Assembly (NCBI RefSeq): GCF_030019515.1
Contig: NZ_JASEEQ010000014.1
Span: 62,001-126,000, forward strand
Length of the DNA: 64,000 bases
DNA from: Nocardioides sp.
Lineage (GTDB): Bacteria > Actinomycetota > Actinomycetes > Propionibacteriales > Nocardioidaceae
Reading direction: 5' to 3'
Shown: positions 55,380 to 62,421 of the stretch, in pieces
Layout of the letters: every line of letters starts with the position of its first letter
Position numbering within the stretch: the first letter of the stretch is position 1
The notes under the pieces: generated by a model
Told to the model about the DNA's origin: nothing
Database searches by the model: none
What the model saw: the letters and a program-made list of their open reading frames with translations, nothing else
Position numbers and translations under genes: made by a program

Positions 55380-55771
55380 ACGAGGTCTCCTACGGTGGTC
55401 GGGGTCAGCCCGAGCAGGTCGAGCTTCTCCACGAGGGCGTCGCCCGTGAACGGCTTGATGAGGTACTCGTGCGCCCCTGCGGCCAGGGCCCGCACGATCC
55501 GGTCCTGCTCGCTCTCGGTGGTGACCATCATCAAGGTGATGGCCCGCCACGCTGCCCGCTTGCGGACCTCGGTGATGAACGTGAGACCGTCCATCACGGG
55601 CATGTTCCAGTCCACGCAGGCCAGCACGGGCAGGTCCCCGTCGTGGGCGGCGAGGACGTCGAGCGCCTCCTGGCCGTCACCGGCCTCGAGGATCTCGAAG
55701 CCGGCATCGACCAGGATGCGGCCGACGATCCGCCGCATCGCTCGTGAGTCGTCGACAATCAGGGCACGCAT
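55376..55771 (-). CDS. Second CheY-like response regulator
   Basis: The 131-aa receiver domain has D7-D8, phospho-acceptor D54 in CVDWNMPVMDG, MMVTTESE and LIKPFTGD with the conserved Thr and Lys. It shares the motor-output-free layout of CheY. The ATG lies 13 nt inside the end of cheR, so translation of the two is coupled; cheX follows with an ATGA overlap. Confidence 0.88.
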   Translation of the reverse strand: MRALIVDDSRAMRRIVGRILVDAGFEILEAGDGQEALDVLAAHDGDLPVLACVDWNMPVMDGLTFITEVRKRAAWRAITLMMVTTESEQDRIVRALAAGAHEYLIKPFTGDALVEKLDLLGLTPTTVGDLV

Positions 55772-56595
55772 GTGCGCTGTTCCTCTCTGATCCGGTACAC
55801 GGAGGATCGTCCGGCCGGTACTCGTTCCCAGGCGTCGTCGACGCCCATGGTCATCTCGGCCGCCCCGAGGAAGAGGTGGCCGTCGGGTGCCATCACCTGC
55901 CGGACGCGACGCAGGATGTCGCGCTTGGTCGCCAGGTCGAAGTAGATGAGCACGTTGCGCAGGAAGACCACGTCGAACTTCCCCAACGGGGGGAAGGGAC
56001 GCACCAGGTTGAGCTCGCGGAACTGCACCTGCGAGGTGAGCGCGGGACTGATCCGCCAAGCCAGGCCTGCGCGTTCGAAGTGCCGGACGAGGGTGGTCGC
56101 GGGCAGGCCGCGGTTGACCTCCAGCTGGGAGTACTCGCCCTTGCGCGCCCGGTCGAGCATCTCCTGGGAGAGGTCGGTGGCGAGCATGTCGACCTTCCAC
56201 CCCGAGAGCTCCGGGGTGTCCTGCGCCGTCATCAGGATGCTGTACGGCTCCTGACCACTGGAGCAGGCCGCAGCCCAGACGCGGATCTCGCGCTTGCTGC
56301 GGGTCTTCGCGAGAGCCGGGAAAACCGACTGCCGCAGCGTGGTGAACGGGTCGGTGTCCCGGAACCACGACGTCTCGTTGGTGGTGAGCGCCTCGACCAC
56401 GAGCCGCAGCGTCGAGGGGTTGCGGCGGGTGGCGAGGTCGGCGACGAACGCGTCCACGCTCGCGTGCCCGCTCTGGCGGGCAAGCGGCACCAGCCGGGAC
56501 TCGACGAGGTACTCCTTGCCCGGCTCGAGGACGATCGCGCTCTCCGCACGCACCAGCTCGCGGACGAACGTGAAGGCGTCGTGCCCGATGCTCAT
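55759..56595 (-). CDS. cheR: Chemotaxis protein methyltransferase CheR
   Basis: The 278-aa SAM-dependent methyltransferase adds methyl groups to receptor glutamates. The N-terminal helical domain (about 1-75) is followed by TTNETSWFRDTDPF, VWAAACSSGQEPYSI (SAM site), ATDLSQEMLDRARKGEY and FDVVFLRNVLIYFD. The start overlaps the cheB stop (ATGA). CheR and CheB together tune adaptation of the two MCPs encoded upstream. Confidence 0.95.
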   Translation of the reverse strand: MSIGHDAFTFVRELVRAESAIVLEPGKEYLVESRLVPLARQSGHASVDAFVADLATRRNPSTLRLVVEALTTNETSWFRDTDPFTTLRQSVFPALAKTRSKREIRVWAAACSSGQEPYSILMTAQDTPELSGWKVDMLATDLSQEMLDRARKGEYSQLEVNRGLPATTLVRHFERAGLAWRISPALTSQVQFRELNLVRPFPPLGKFDVVFLRNVLIYFDLATKRDILRRVRQVMAPDGHLFLGAAEMTMGVDDAWERVPAGRSSVYRIREEQRTCVP

Positions 56596-57692
56596 GACAG
56601 CGCTCCTGCCGGGACGGGGGTCGGACGTTGGCGCGCGAGGCGGCGCAGGATCTCTGGCCCGAGGTCGAGGAGCGGCAGCACCTGCTCGGCCAGGCCCGCG
56701 GTGGCGACCGCCCCCGGCATCCCCCAGACCACGGACGTGACCTGGTCCTGGGCCAGGACGCTGCCGCCTCGCTCGACGATCAGCCTCGCGCCCTTGCAGC
56801 CGTCGGACCCCATGCCGGTCAGCACGACGGCGAGGACGGCCGGTCCGACAGCGGCGACCGCGCTGCGGAACAGCACGTCGACGGCCGGCCGGCAGTAGTT
56901 CTCGGGTGGCGCCTGGGTGAGGCGAGTGCGCAGGCCGGCGGCGTCGGCGGCGACCTCGAGGTGGTAGTCACCGGGCGCGATCACCACGGTGCCGGGGCGC
57001 AGGGGCCGGCCGTGCTCGGCCTCGACGACCTCGAACGGCAGCTGCCGGTCCAGGCGGGCGGCGAACTGGCGGGTGAACAGCGGGGGCATGTGCTGCACGA
57101 CCGCGACCGGGACCGCGAGCGGCGGCAGCGTGTGCAGGAGAGCGCTGAGAGCCTCCGGGCCACCGGTCGAGCTGCCGATCACCAGTACGCGGTGCCCCCC
57201 GGGCGGGGGCGTCGCCGCAGGGCGCAGCTGCATGGCAGCGGTCGGCGCGACCGTGACGCCGGCCGGGTGGGGGGTGCTGCCGCGGCGCGGCACCAGCGAC
57301 TTGATCCGCGGGATCAGCGCCTCACGGACCTGCTCCATCGAGCGGCCCACGCTGCCGACGTTCGCCGGCTTCGGCACGTAGTCCGAGGCGCCCGCAGCGA
57401 GGGCGTCCAGGGTCGCGACCGCGCCGCGCTCGGTGAGCGTGCTGAACATGATGATCGGGACCCGGTTGCCGGTCGCGCGGATCTCGCGCACGGACTCGAT
57501 GCCGTTCATCTCCGGCATCTCGATGTCCATCGTCACCAGGTCCGGCTTGAGCTGCGCGACCTTCTGCACCGCCGCCCGGCCATTGACGGCCGTCCCGACG
57601 ACCTCGATGTCGGGGTCGACGGAGAGAAGGTCGGACACCAGCTTGCGGATGACCACGGAGTCGTCGACCACGAGCACCCTGATACCCGGCAT
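56592..57692 (-). CDS. cheB: Chemotaxis methylesterase/deamidase CheB
   Basis: The 366-aa response regulator has a receiver domain with D10-D11 and phospho-acceptor D56 (VTMDIEMPEMNG), a linker, then a methylesterase domain with GSSTGGPEAL (Ser), VVQHMPPLFT (His) and LTGMGSDGCKGA (Asp). It removes methyl groups from the receptors when phosphorylated by CheA. ATG at 57692 has AGGAGG upstream. The frame continues 133 codons further, through a hairpin. Confidence 0.95.
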   Translation of the reverse strand: MPGIRVLVVDDSVVIRKLVSDLLSVDPDIEVVGTAVNGRAAVQKVAQLKPDLVTMDIEMPEMNGIESVREIRATGNRVPIIMFSTLTERGAVATLDALAAGASDYVPKPANVGSVGRSMEQVREALIPRIKSLVPRRGSTPHPAGVTVAPTAAMQLRPAATPPPGGHRVLVIGSSTGGPEALSALLHTLPPLAVPVAVVQHMPPLFTRQFAARLDRQLPFEVVEAEHGRPLRPGTVVIAPGDYHLEVAADAAGLRTRLTQAPPENYCRPAVDVLFRSAVAAVGPAVLAVVLTGMGSDGCKGARLIVERGGSVLAQDQVTSVVWGMPGAVATAGLAEQVLPLLDLGPEILRRLARQRPTPVPAGALS

Positions 57693-57709
57693 GGGCGTCC
57701 TTTCCTCCT

Positions 57710-57727
57710 GTCCGCCAGGCGGCGGAC
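57710..57727 (-). promoter_or_regulatory. Hairpin just upstream of cheB
   Basis: GTCCGCC (57710-57716) pairs perfectly with GGCGGAC (57721-57727) across a 4-nt loop. It lies 3 bases before the cheB ribosome site. It may be an attenuator or mRNA stabiliser after the preceding gene; no U-run follows. Confidence 0.4.
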
Positions 57728-57784
57728 GTAGTGACCATCGGCGGCAGCACCGGATACCTAAGGAGTGCTCACACCCGACCTGGC

Positions 57785-58690
57785 TCAGGCTCCGAAGACG
57801 GGGCCCTCGCCGTAGACCAGGTGCCACGGGCGCAGCAGCACCGCGGACGCCGTGGCGGGGAGCAGATCGGCGATCACCACCGCCTGCAGGACGCCGGAGA
57901 TCGCGTTCCAGACGCCGTACGCCGCGTCTCGCGCGGTGAGTCCGGCGAGCTGGAAGGCGATCACGCCGGCGAGCTGGGCGTCGCACGCGAGCCGCAACCG
58001 GTCGGCCATCGAGACCGCCCAGCTCGCCTGGTGCATGGCCGGCGCCCACTCGGCGGTGCGCAGCCGGTTCTCGTCGACGACCCGGCGCCACGCGGCCCGG
58101 ATCTCCTCGTCGCCGTCAGCGAGCCGGCCGAGCACCCGGTCGAGGCGTCCCATCCCCGTCGAGGCCGTCTCGTCGCGGGTGGGCAGGTCGGCGCGCAGGA
58201 ACGGCGCGACCATCGCACGACGTACCCCCGGATCCAGCCGGTCCCCGAGGAAACCGCTGACCGCCGCGTCGGACAGCACGTCCGCGGCCGCCGAGGCGAC
58301 CGGGTCCTGGACGCTCATCGGGCCCGCGTGGATCCAGGTCCAGTCCAGGAGCTCGTGCCGGACGAAGTGGTCCAGGGCGTGGGTGTCGCCGAGCAGGCTG
58401 GTCTCGAGGCGACGCAGGAGTGTGGACGCCCCGGTCGTGACGGCCTCCTCGACGGCCGCGCCCGCCAGGGGAAGCACCGAGCGGACGGTCGCCGCCCGCT
58501 CGTCGGCACGCGCCGCGACCCGCAGCCAGCCGCTCCGAGCGACCGCCCCCGGGTGCTGGTCGGCCCAGGCGCCCAGGTCCGCGACGTCCGCGGTCAGCGC
58601 CGTCCGCAGCACGGCGGCCGCCTGCCGGCCGCGGGCGAGCCGCGCGAGGTCGAAGCCGAGCGCGTGCCCGCCCACGAGGGAGTACGGCAT
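57785..58690 (-). CDS. Unknown helical protein in the chemotaxis cluster
   Basis: I do not recognise this 301-aa protein. It has no signal peptide, no clear membrane helix until a moderately hydrophobic end (AVVIADLLPATASAVLL), and appears all-helical with many Ala, Arg and Asp residues. ATG 58690 has GGGGAG 7 nt upstream. It sits between an MCP gene and cheB, all on the same strand, so a role in receptor arrays or chemotaxis output is possible but not shown. Confidence 0.6.
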   Translation of the reverse strand: MPYSLVGGHALGFDLARLARGRQAAAVLRTALTADVADLGAWADQHPGAVARSGWLRVAARADERAATVRSVLPLAGAAVEEAVTTGASTLLRRLETSLLGDTHALDHFVRHELLDWTWIHAGPMSVQDPVASAAADVLSDAAVSGFLGDRLDPGVRRAMVAPFLRADLPTRDETASTGMGRLDRVLGRLADGDEEIRAAWRRVVDENRLRTAEWAPAMHQASWAVSMADRLRLACDAQLAGVIAFQLAGLTARDAAYGVWNAISGVLQAVVIADLLPATASAVLLRPWHLVYGEGPVFGA

Positions 58691-58730
58691 CGCGTCACTC
58701 CCCTCTCCGAGCGGTCGGAACGAGTCCAGG

Positions 58731-60353
58731 TCAGGCGGTGAACCCGGCCACCCCGGCCCGCAGCTCGCTCGCCATGCGGGCCAGGTCGTCCACGGCGGAG
58801 CGAGCCTGGGCCAGAGCCTCGGTGGTGCTGTCGGCCGCGGCGGAGACACCGGAGATGTTGGTGGCGATCTCGCCGGAGCCGGTGGAGGCCTCCGCGACGT
58901 TGCGCGACATCTCGTTGGTCGTGGCCGTCTGCTCCTCGACCGCCGATGCGATCGTGAGCTGGTAGTCGTTGATCGAGGCGATGATCGAGGAGATCTGCCC
59001 GATCGCCTCCACCGCGCCCCCGGTGTCGGCCTGGATGGCCTCGACCCGGCTCGCGATGTCCCCGGTCGCCCGCGCGGTCTCCTGGGCCAGCTCCTTGACC
59101 TCGTTCGCGACCACCGCGAAGCCCTTGCCGGCCTCCCCGGCACGCGCCGCCTCGATCGTCGCGTTCAGCGCCAGCAGGTTCGTCTGCTCCGCGATCGAGG
59201 TGATCACCTTGACCACGTTCCCGATCTCCTGGCTCGAGGCCCCCAGCTTGCCCACCGTCTCGTTGGTGGACTCCACCATCGACACGGCCTGCGACGCCAC
59301 CCGCGCGGCCTCGTTCGCCGAGTGCGCGATCTCCCGGATCGAGGCACCCATCTGCTCGGAGCCCGCGGCGACGGTCTGCACGTTGCGCGAGACCTCCTCT
59401 GCCGCACCGGCCACCACCCCCGCCTGCACCGAGGTCTCCTCCGCACCCGCCGCGATCTGCTGCGAGGACGCGGACAGCTCCTCCGACGCAGCAGCCACCG
59501 CATCCGCCGAGTCCAGGACCGTGCTGAGCAGCTGGCGCAGATGGGCGCTCGCCGTGTCGAGGCTGGCCGCCATCTTGCCCACCTCGTCGCGGGACTCCAC
59601 GTCCGCGCGCTGGGTCAGGTCACCCCCGGCGAGCGAGTCCGCCACATGCTTGACCTTCGCGATCCCCCGGGCGATGGCCGCTGCCACGAGCCAGCCGAGC
59701 CCGAGCGCTGCCAGCACGCCGACGACGAGCATGAGGATCGACAGGTTGCGGCTGCTCACGTAGGAGGAATGCACCTCGGCCGCGGCTGCGTCGGCCTGGT
59801 CGACCTCCACCTGCTGGAGCGTCGCGATGTCAGAGGTGATCGAGTCAGTGATCGGCTTGACCTGGGTGTCATTGGCCTGGAGCCAGGCTTCCGTGTCGTC
59901 ACCGAGCGTGAGCGGTCGCATCACGGTCTGCTGGAGCTCGAGGTAGGCGTCCACCGAGGACCTGAGCCGGTCGAAGACTTTCCGGGTCGCGGGGTCGAGG
60001 CTGCCTGCACCGAGGTACCTCGCCGCGGCCGCGTCGAACGCGTCCGCCCCCTCCTGCATCTTGGTCAGCGCCTGCTGGGAGTCCTCCGCGGTGAGTGCGA
60101 TCACCCCGTCGCGGGCCTTCATGCGCATCTCCTGGATCGCGCTCTCCATCGCGGTGGCGGCCTCCACACCCACGAGGTTCTCCGTGGAGATCGCATCGGC
60201 GCGTTCGGCGCTCCCGGCCAGCGCTCGCAGACCCACGAGCCCGACCACGACTGCCACGAGTGCGGCGACCGAGATCGCGGCAAGCACCTTGACGCGGATG
60301 CTTCGATCGGTGAACCAGCGCAGCTGGCGGCGGGTGGTGGTCGTGGTGGTCAT
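58731..60353 (-). CDS. Methyl-accepting chemotaxis protein (second MCP copy)
   Basis: The 540-aa MCP has a membrane helix near 25-45, an outside helical sensor domain of about 160 residues, a second helix near 205-228, HAMP, and a methyl-accepting coiled coil with LLALNATIEAARAGEAGKGFAVVANEVKELA at its tip. No NWETF-like CheR tether at the C-terminus. ATG 60353 was preferred because GAGG lies 6 nt upstream; ATG 60371 is the alternative. Its signalling region is almost identical to that of the neighbouring MCP. Confidence 0.92.
   Translation of the reverse strand: MTTTTTTRRQLRWFTDRSIRVKVLAAISVAALVAVVVGLVGLRALAGSAERADAISTENLVGVEAATAMESAIQEMRMKARDGVIALTAEDSQQALTKMQEGADAFDAAAARYLGAGSLDPATRKVFDRLRSSVDAYLELQQTVMRPLTLGDDTEAWLQANDTQVKPITDSITSDIATLQQVEVDQADAAAAEVHSSYVSSRNLSILMLVVGVLAALGLGWLVAAAIARGIAKVKHVADSLAGGDLTQRADVESRDEVGKMAASLDTASAHLRQLLSTVLDSADAVAAASEELSASSQQIAAGAEETSVQAGVVAGAAEEVSRNVQTVAAGSEQMGASIREIAHSANEAARVASQAVSMVESTNETVGKLGASSQEIGNVVKVITSIAEQTNLLALNATIEAARAGEAGKGFAVVANEVKELAQETARATGDIASRVEAIQADTGGAVEAIGQISSIIASINDYQLTIASAVEEQTATTNEMSRNVAEASTGSGEIATNISGVSAAADSTTEALAQARSAVDDLARMASELRAGVAGFTA
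58831..59511 (-). repeat. Direct repeat copy 1 (MCP signalling region)
   Basis: This segment repeats at 60502-61182 with an offset of 1671 bp and keeps the same frame. The two encode about 230 residues that differ at roughly nine positions. Outside the repeat the genes diverge sharply. Confidence 0.85.
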
Positions 60354-60401
60354 CGTGGTCCTCGTGGTCATCGTGGTGATCGCTCTGGTCGGGTTGGGTG
60401 C

Positions 60402-61958
60402 TCAGCGGCGGAAGCGGGTGACCTCGCTGCGCAGGTCCTGGGACATACGGGCGAGCTCCTCGATCGCGGTGAGCGTCTGGTTGACCGCCTGGGTCGTGGT
60501 GTCGGCGGCGGCAGCGACGCCCGAGATGTTCGTCGCGATCTCACCCGACCCGGTGGACGCCTCCGCGACATTGCGCGACATCTCGTTGGTCGTCGCGGTC
60601 TGTTCCTCGACCGCCGAGGCGATCGTCAGCTGGTAGTCGTTGATCGAGGCGATGATCGCCGAGATCTGCCCGATCGCCTCCACCGCACCACCGGTATCGG
60701 CCTGGATCGCCTCCACCCGCCGCGCGATGTCCTCGGTCGCCCGCGCCGTCTCCTGCGCCAGCTCCTTGACCTCGTTGGCCACCACCGCGAACCCCTTGCC
60801 CGCCTCACCAGCACGAGCCGCCTCGATCGTCGCGTTCAACGCCAACAGGTTCGTCTGCTCCGCGATCGAGGTGATCACCTTGACCACGTTCCCGATCTCC
60901 TGGCTCGACGTCCCCAGCTTGCCCACCGTCTCGTTCGTCGACTCCACCATCGACACCGCCTGCGAAGCCACCCGTGCCGCCTCGTTCGCCGAGTGCGCGA
61001 TCTCCCGGATCGACGCCCCCATCTGCTCCGAGCCGGCCGCCACCGTCTGCACGTTGCGCGAGACCTCCTCCGCAGCACCAGACACCACACCGGCCTGCAC
61101 CGAGGTCTCCTCAGCACCCGCCGCGATCTGCTGCGACGACGCGGACAGCTCCTCCGACGCAGCAGCCACCGCATCCGCCGAGCCCACCACGGCGCCGATG
61201 ATGCCGCCGACCGAGTCGATCGAGACGTTGAGGGACCGCTCGAGCTCGCCGAGCTCGGCAGCGGACCGCTCCTCGGCACGCTGGGTCAGGTCGCCCGCGG
61301 CGAAGCCCTTCAGCACGTCGATGCTGCGCCGCAGCGGCACGGTGATCGATCGTCCGATCAGCCAGGCGACCAGCGACATGACGATCATGCCGATCGTGCC
61401 GATGACGAGCAGCAGGACCGTCGCGCGGCCACGGGCCGCGTCTGCAGCCGAATCCTGTGCGTCGCCCGCAGCCTCGACCTTCTCGATCGCGGCGGAGAGC
61501 AGCACGTCCATATTGTCGTTGGCGGCCTGCACGTCCTCGACGTTGACCCGCGCGGCGTTCTGGTCCCGGATCGCCCCGTCGACGAAGTCCCCGATCGCGG
61601 TCTCGTAGTCGGTCCAAGCCTGGTCGAACTCGGGGGTCGTGATCGACAGGCCGAGCGCGTCGATGTCGCCCACGATCTGGTCGATCGTCGCGATGTCGTC
61701 GACGACGTCCTGGGCGATCGCCTCGTTGTCGGAGTACGCGACGGCCTTCAGCCCGTCGACCTTGAGCTCGGCCGAACGGGTGTCGAGGTGGTAGAGGTAC
61801 GCGCGGGCATCCTGGTACTTCGCGCTCTCGTGGACGTCGTTGTCGATCGCGCGGAGAGCCAGGAGCGCGGTGCCGCCGACGACGGCACCGGCGACGACGC
61901 CGATCCCGACGATCGCTGCGAGACGACGGCCGACGGTCAGGGTGATGGGTGAGTTCAT
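60402..61958 (-). CDS. Methyl-accepting chemotaxis protein (first MCP copy)
   Basis: The 518-aa MCP has a short N-terminus, a helix at about 12-36, an outside helical sensor (about 37-190), a second helix (about 192-213; VLLLVIGTIGMIVMSLVAWLIG is its core), HAMP and the cytoplasmic coiled coil. The sensor domain is different from that of the neighbouring MCP, so the pair probably read different stimuli into the same CheA. It is 43 bp after cheW and 48 bp before the second MCP. Confidence 0.92.
   Translation of the reverse strand: MNSPITLTVGRRLAAIVGIGVVAGAVVGGTALLALRAIDNDVHESAKYQDARAYLYHLDTRSAELKVDGLKAVAYSDNEAIAQDVVDDIATIDQIVGDIDALGLSITTPEFDQAWTDYETAIGDFVDGAIRDQNAARVNVEDVQAANDNMDVLLSAAIEKVEAAGDAQDSAADAARGRATVLLLVIGTIGMIVMSLVAWLIGRSITVPLRRSIDVLKGFAAGDLTQRAEERSAAELGELERSLNVSIDSVGGIIGAVVGSADAVAAASEELSASSQQIAAGAEETSVQAGVVSGAAEEVSRNVQTVAAGSEQMGASIREIAHSANEAARVASQAVSMVESTNETVGKLGTSSQEIGNVVKVITSIAEQTNLLALNATIEAARAGEAGKGFAVVANEVKELAQETARATEDIARRVEAIQADTGGAVEAIGQISAIIASINDYQLTIASAVEEQTATTNEMSRNVAEASTGSGEIATNISGVAAAADTTTQAVNQTLTAIEELARMSQDLRSEVTRFRR
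60502..61182 (-). repeat. Direct repeat copy 2 (MCP signalling region)
   Basis: This is the partner of the repeat at 58831-59511. Long exact stretches remain, with most changes at third codon positions, which suggests recent duplication or gene conversion. Confidence 0.85.
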
Positions 61959-62001
61959 GAGCGGACCTTCGGGGAGAAGTGGAATGGAAGGCGAGCAGAG
62001 A

Positions 62002-62421
62002 TCAGGCGGCGACGGCGCGGTCGACGTCGAGGGCCAGCAGGAGCCGGTCCTCGAGCTTGTAGGCCCCGAGAAGGAGGTCGCGCGAGACGCCGACGAGGGT
62101 GTCCGGCGGCGGCTCGAACTGGTCGTCGTCGACGTCGACGACCGAGCCGATGGTGTCGACCATCAGGGCCACGGGCTCGCCCGCGACCCGGATCACCACG
62201 AGCATCGGCTCGGTGTCGCCGTCACGGTCCGGCAGCTCCAGCAGCGCGCGCAGGTCGATGGCGCTGAGCACCTGGCCACGCAGGTTGATCAGCCCGGCCA
62301 AGGTGACCGGGGACAGCGGGATCCGCGTCCTGGCCTGGCCGCGCAGCACCTCCTGCACCGCCTCGACGTCGACGCCGTAGAGGTGTCCGTCGAGGGTGAA
62401 GGTCACCATCCGGGTGCTCAC
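62002..62421 (-). CDS. cheW: CheW coupling protein
   Basis: The 139-aa SH3-like protein links receptors to CheA. VTFTLDGHLYGVDVEAVQEVLRG, LAGLINLRGQVLSAIDLRALL and LMVDTIGSVVDVD follow the CheW pattern. GTG at 62421 overlaps the cheA stop (GTGA). Length is slightly short but complete. Confidence 0.93.
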   Translation of the reverse strand: MSTRMVTFTLDGHLYGVDVEAVQEVLRGQARTRIPLSPVTLAGLINLRGQVLSAIDLRALLELPDRDGDTEPMLVVIRVAGEPVALMVDTIGSVVDVDDDQFEPPPDTLVGVSRDLLLGAYKLEDRLLLALDVDRAVAA

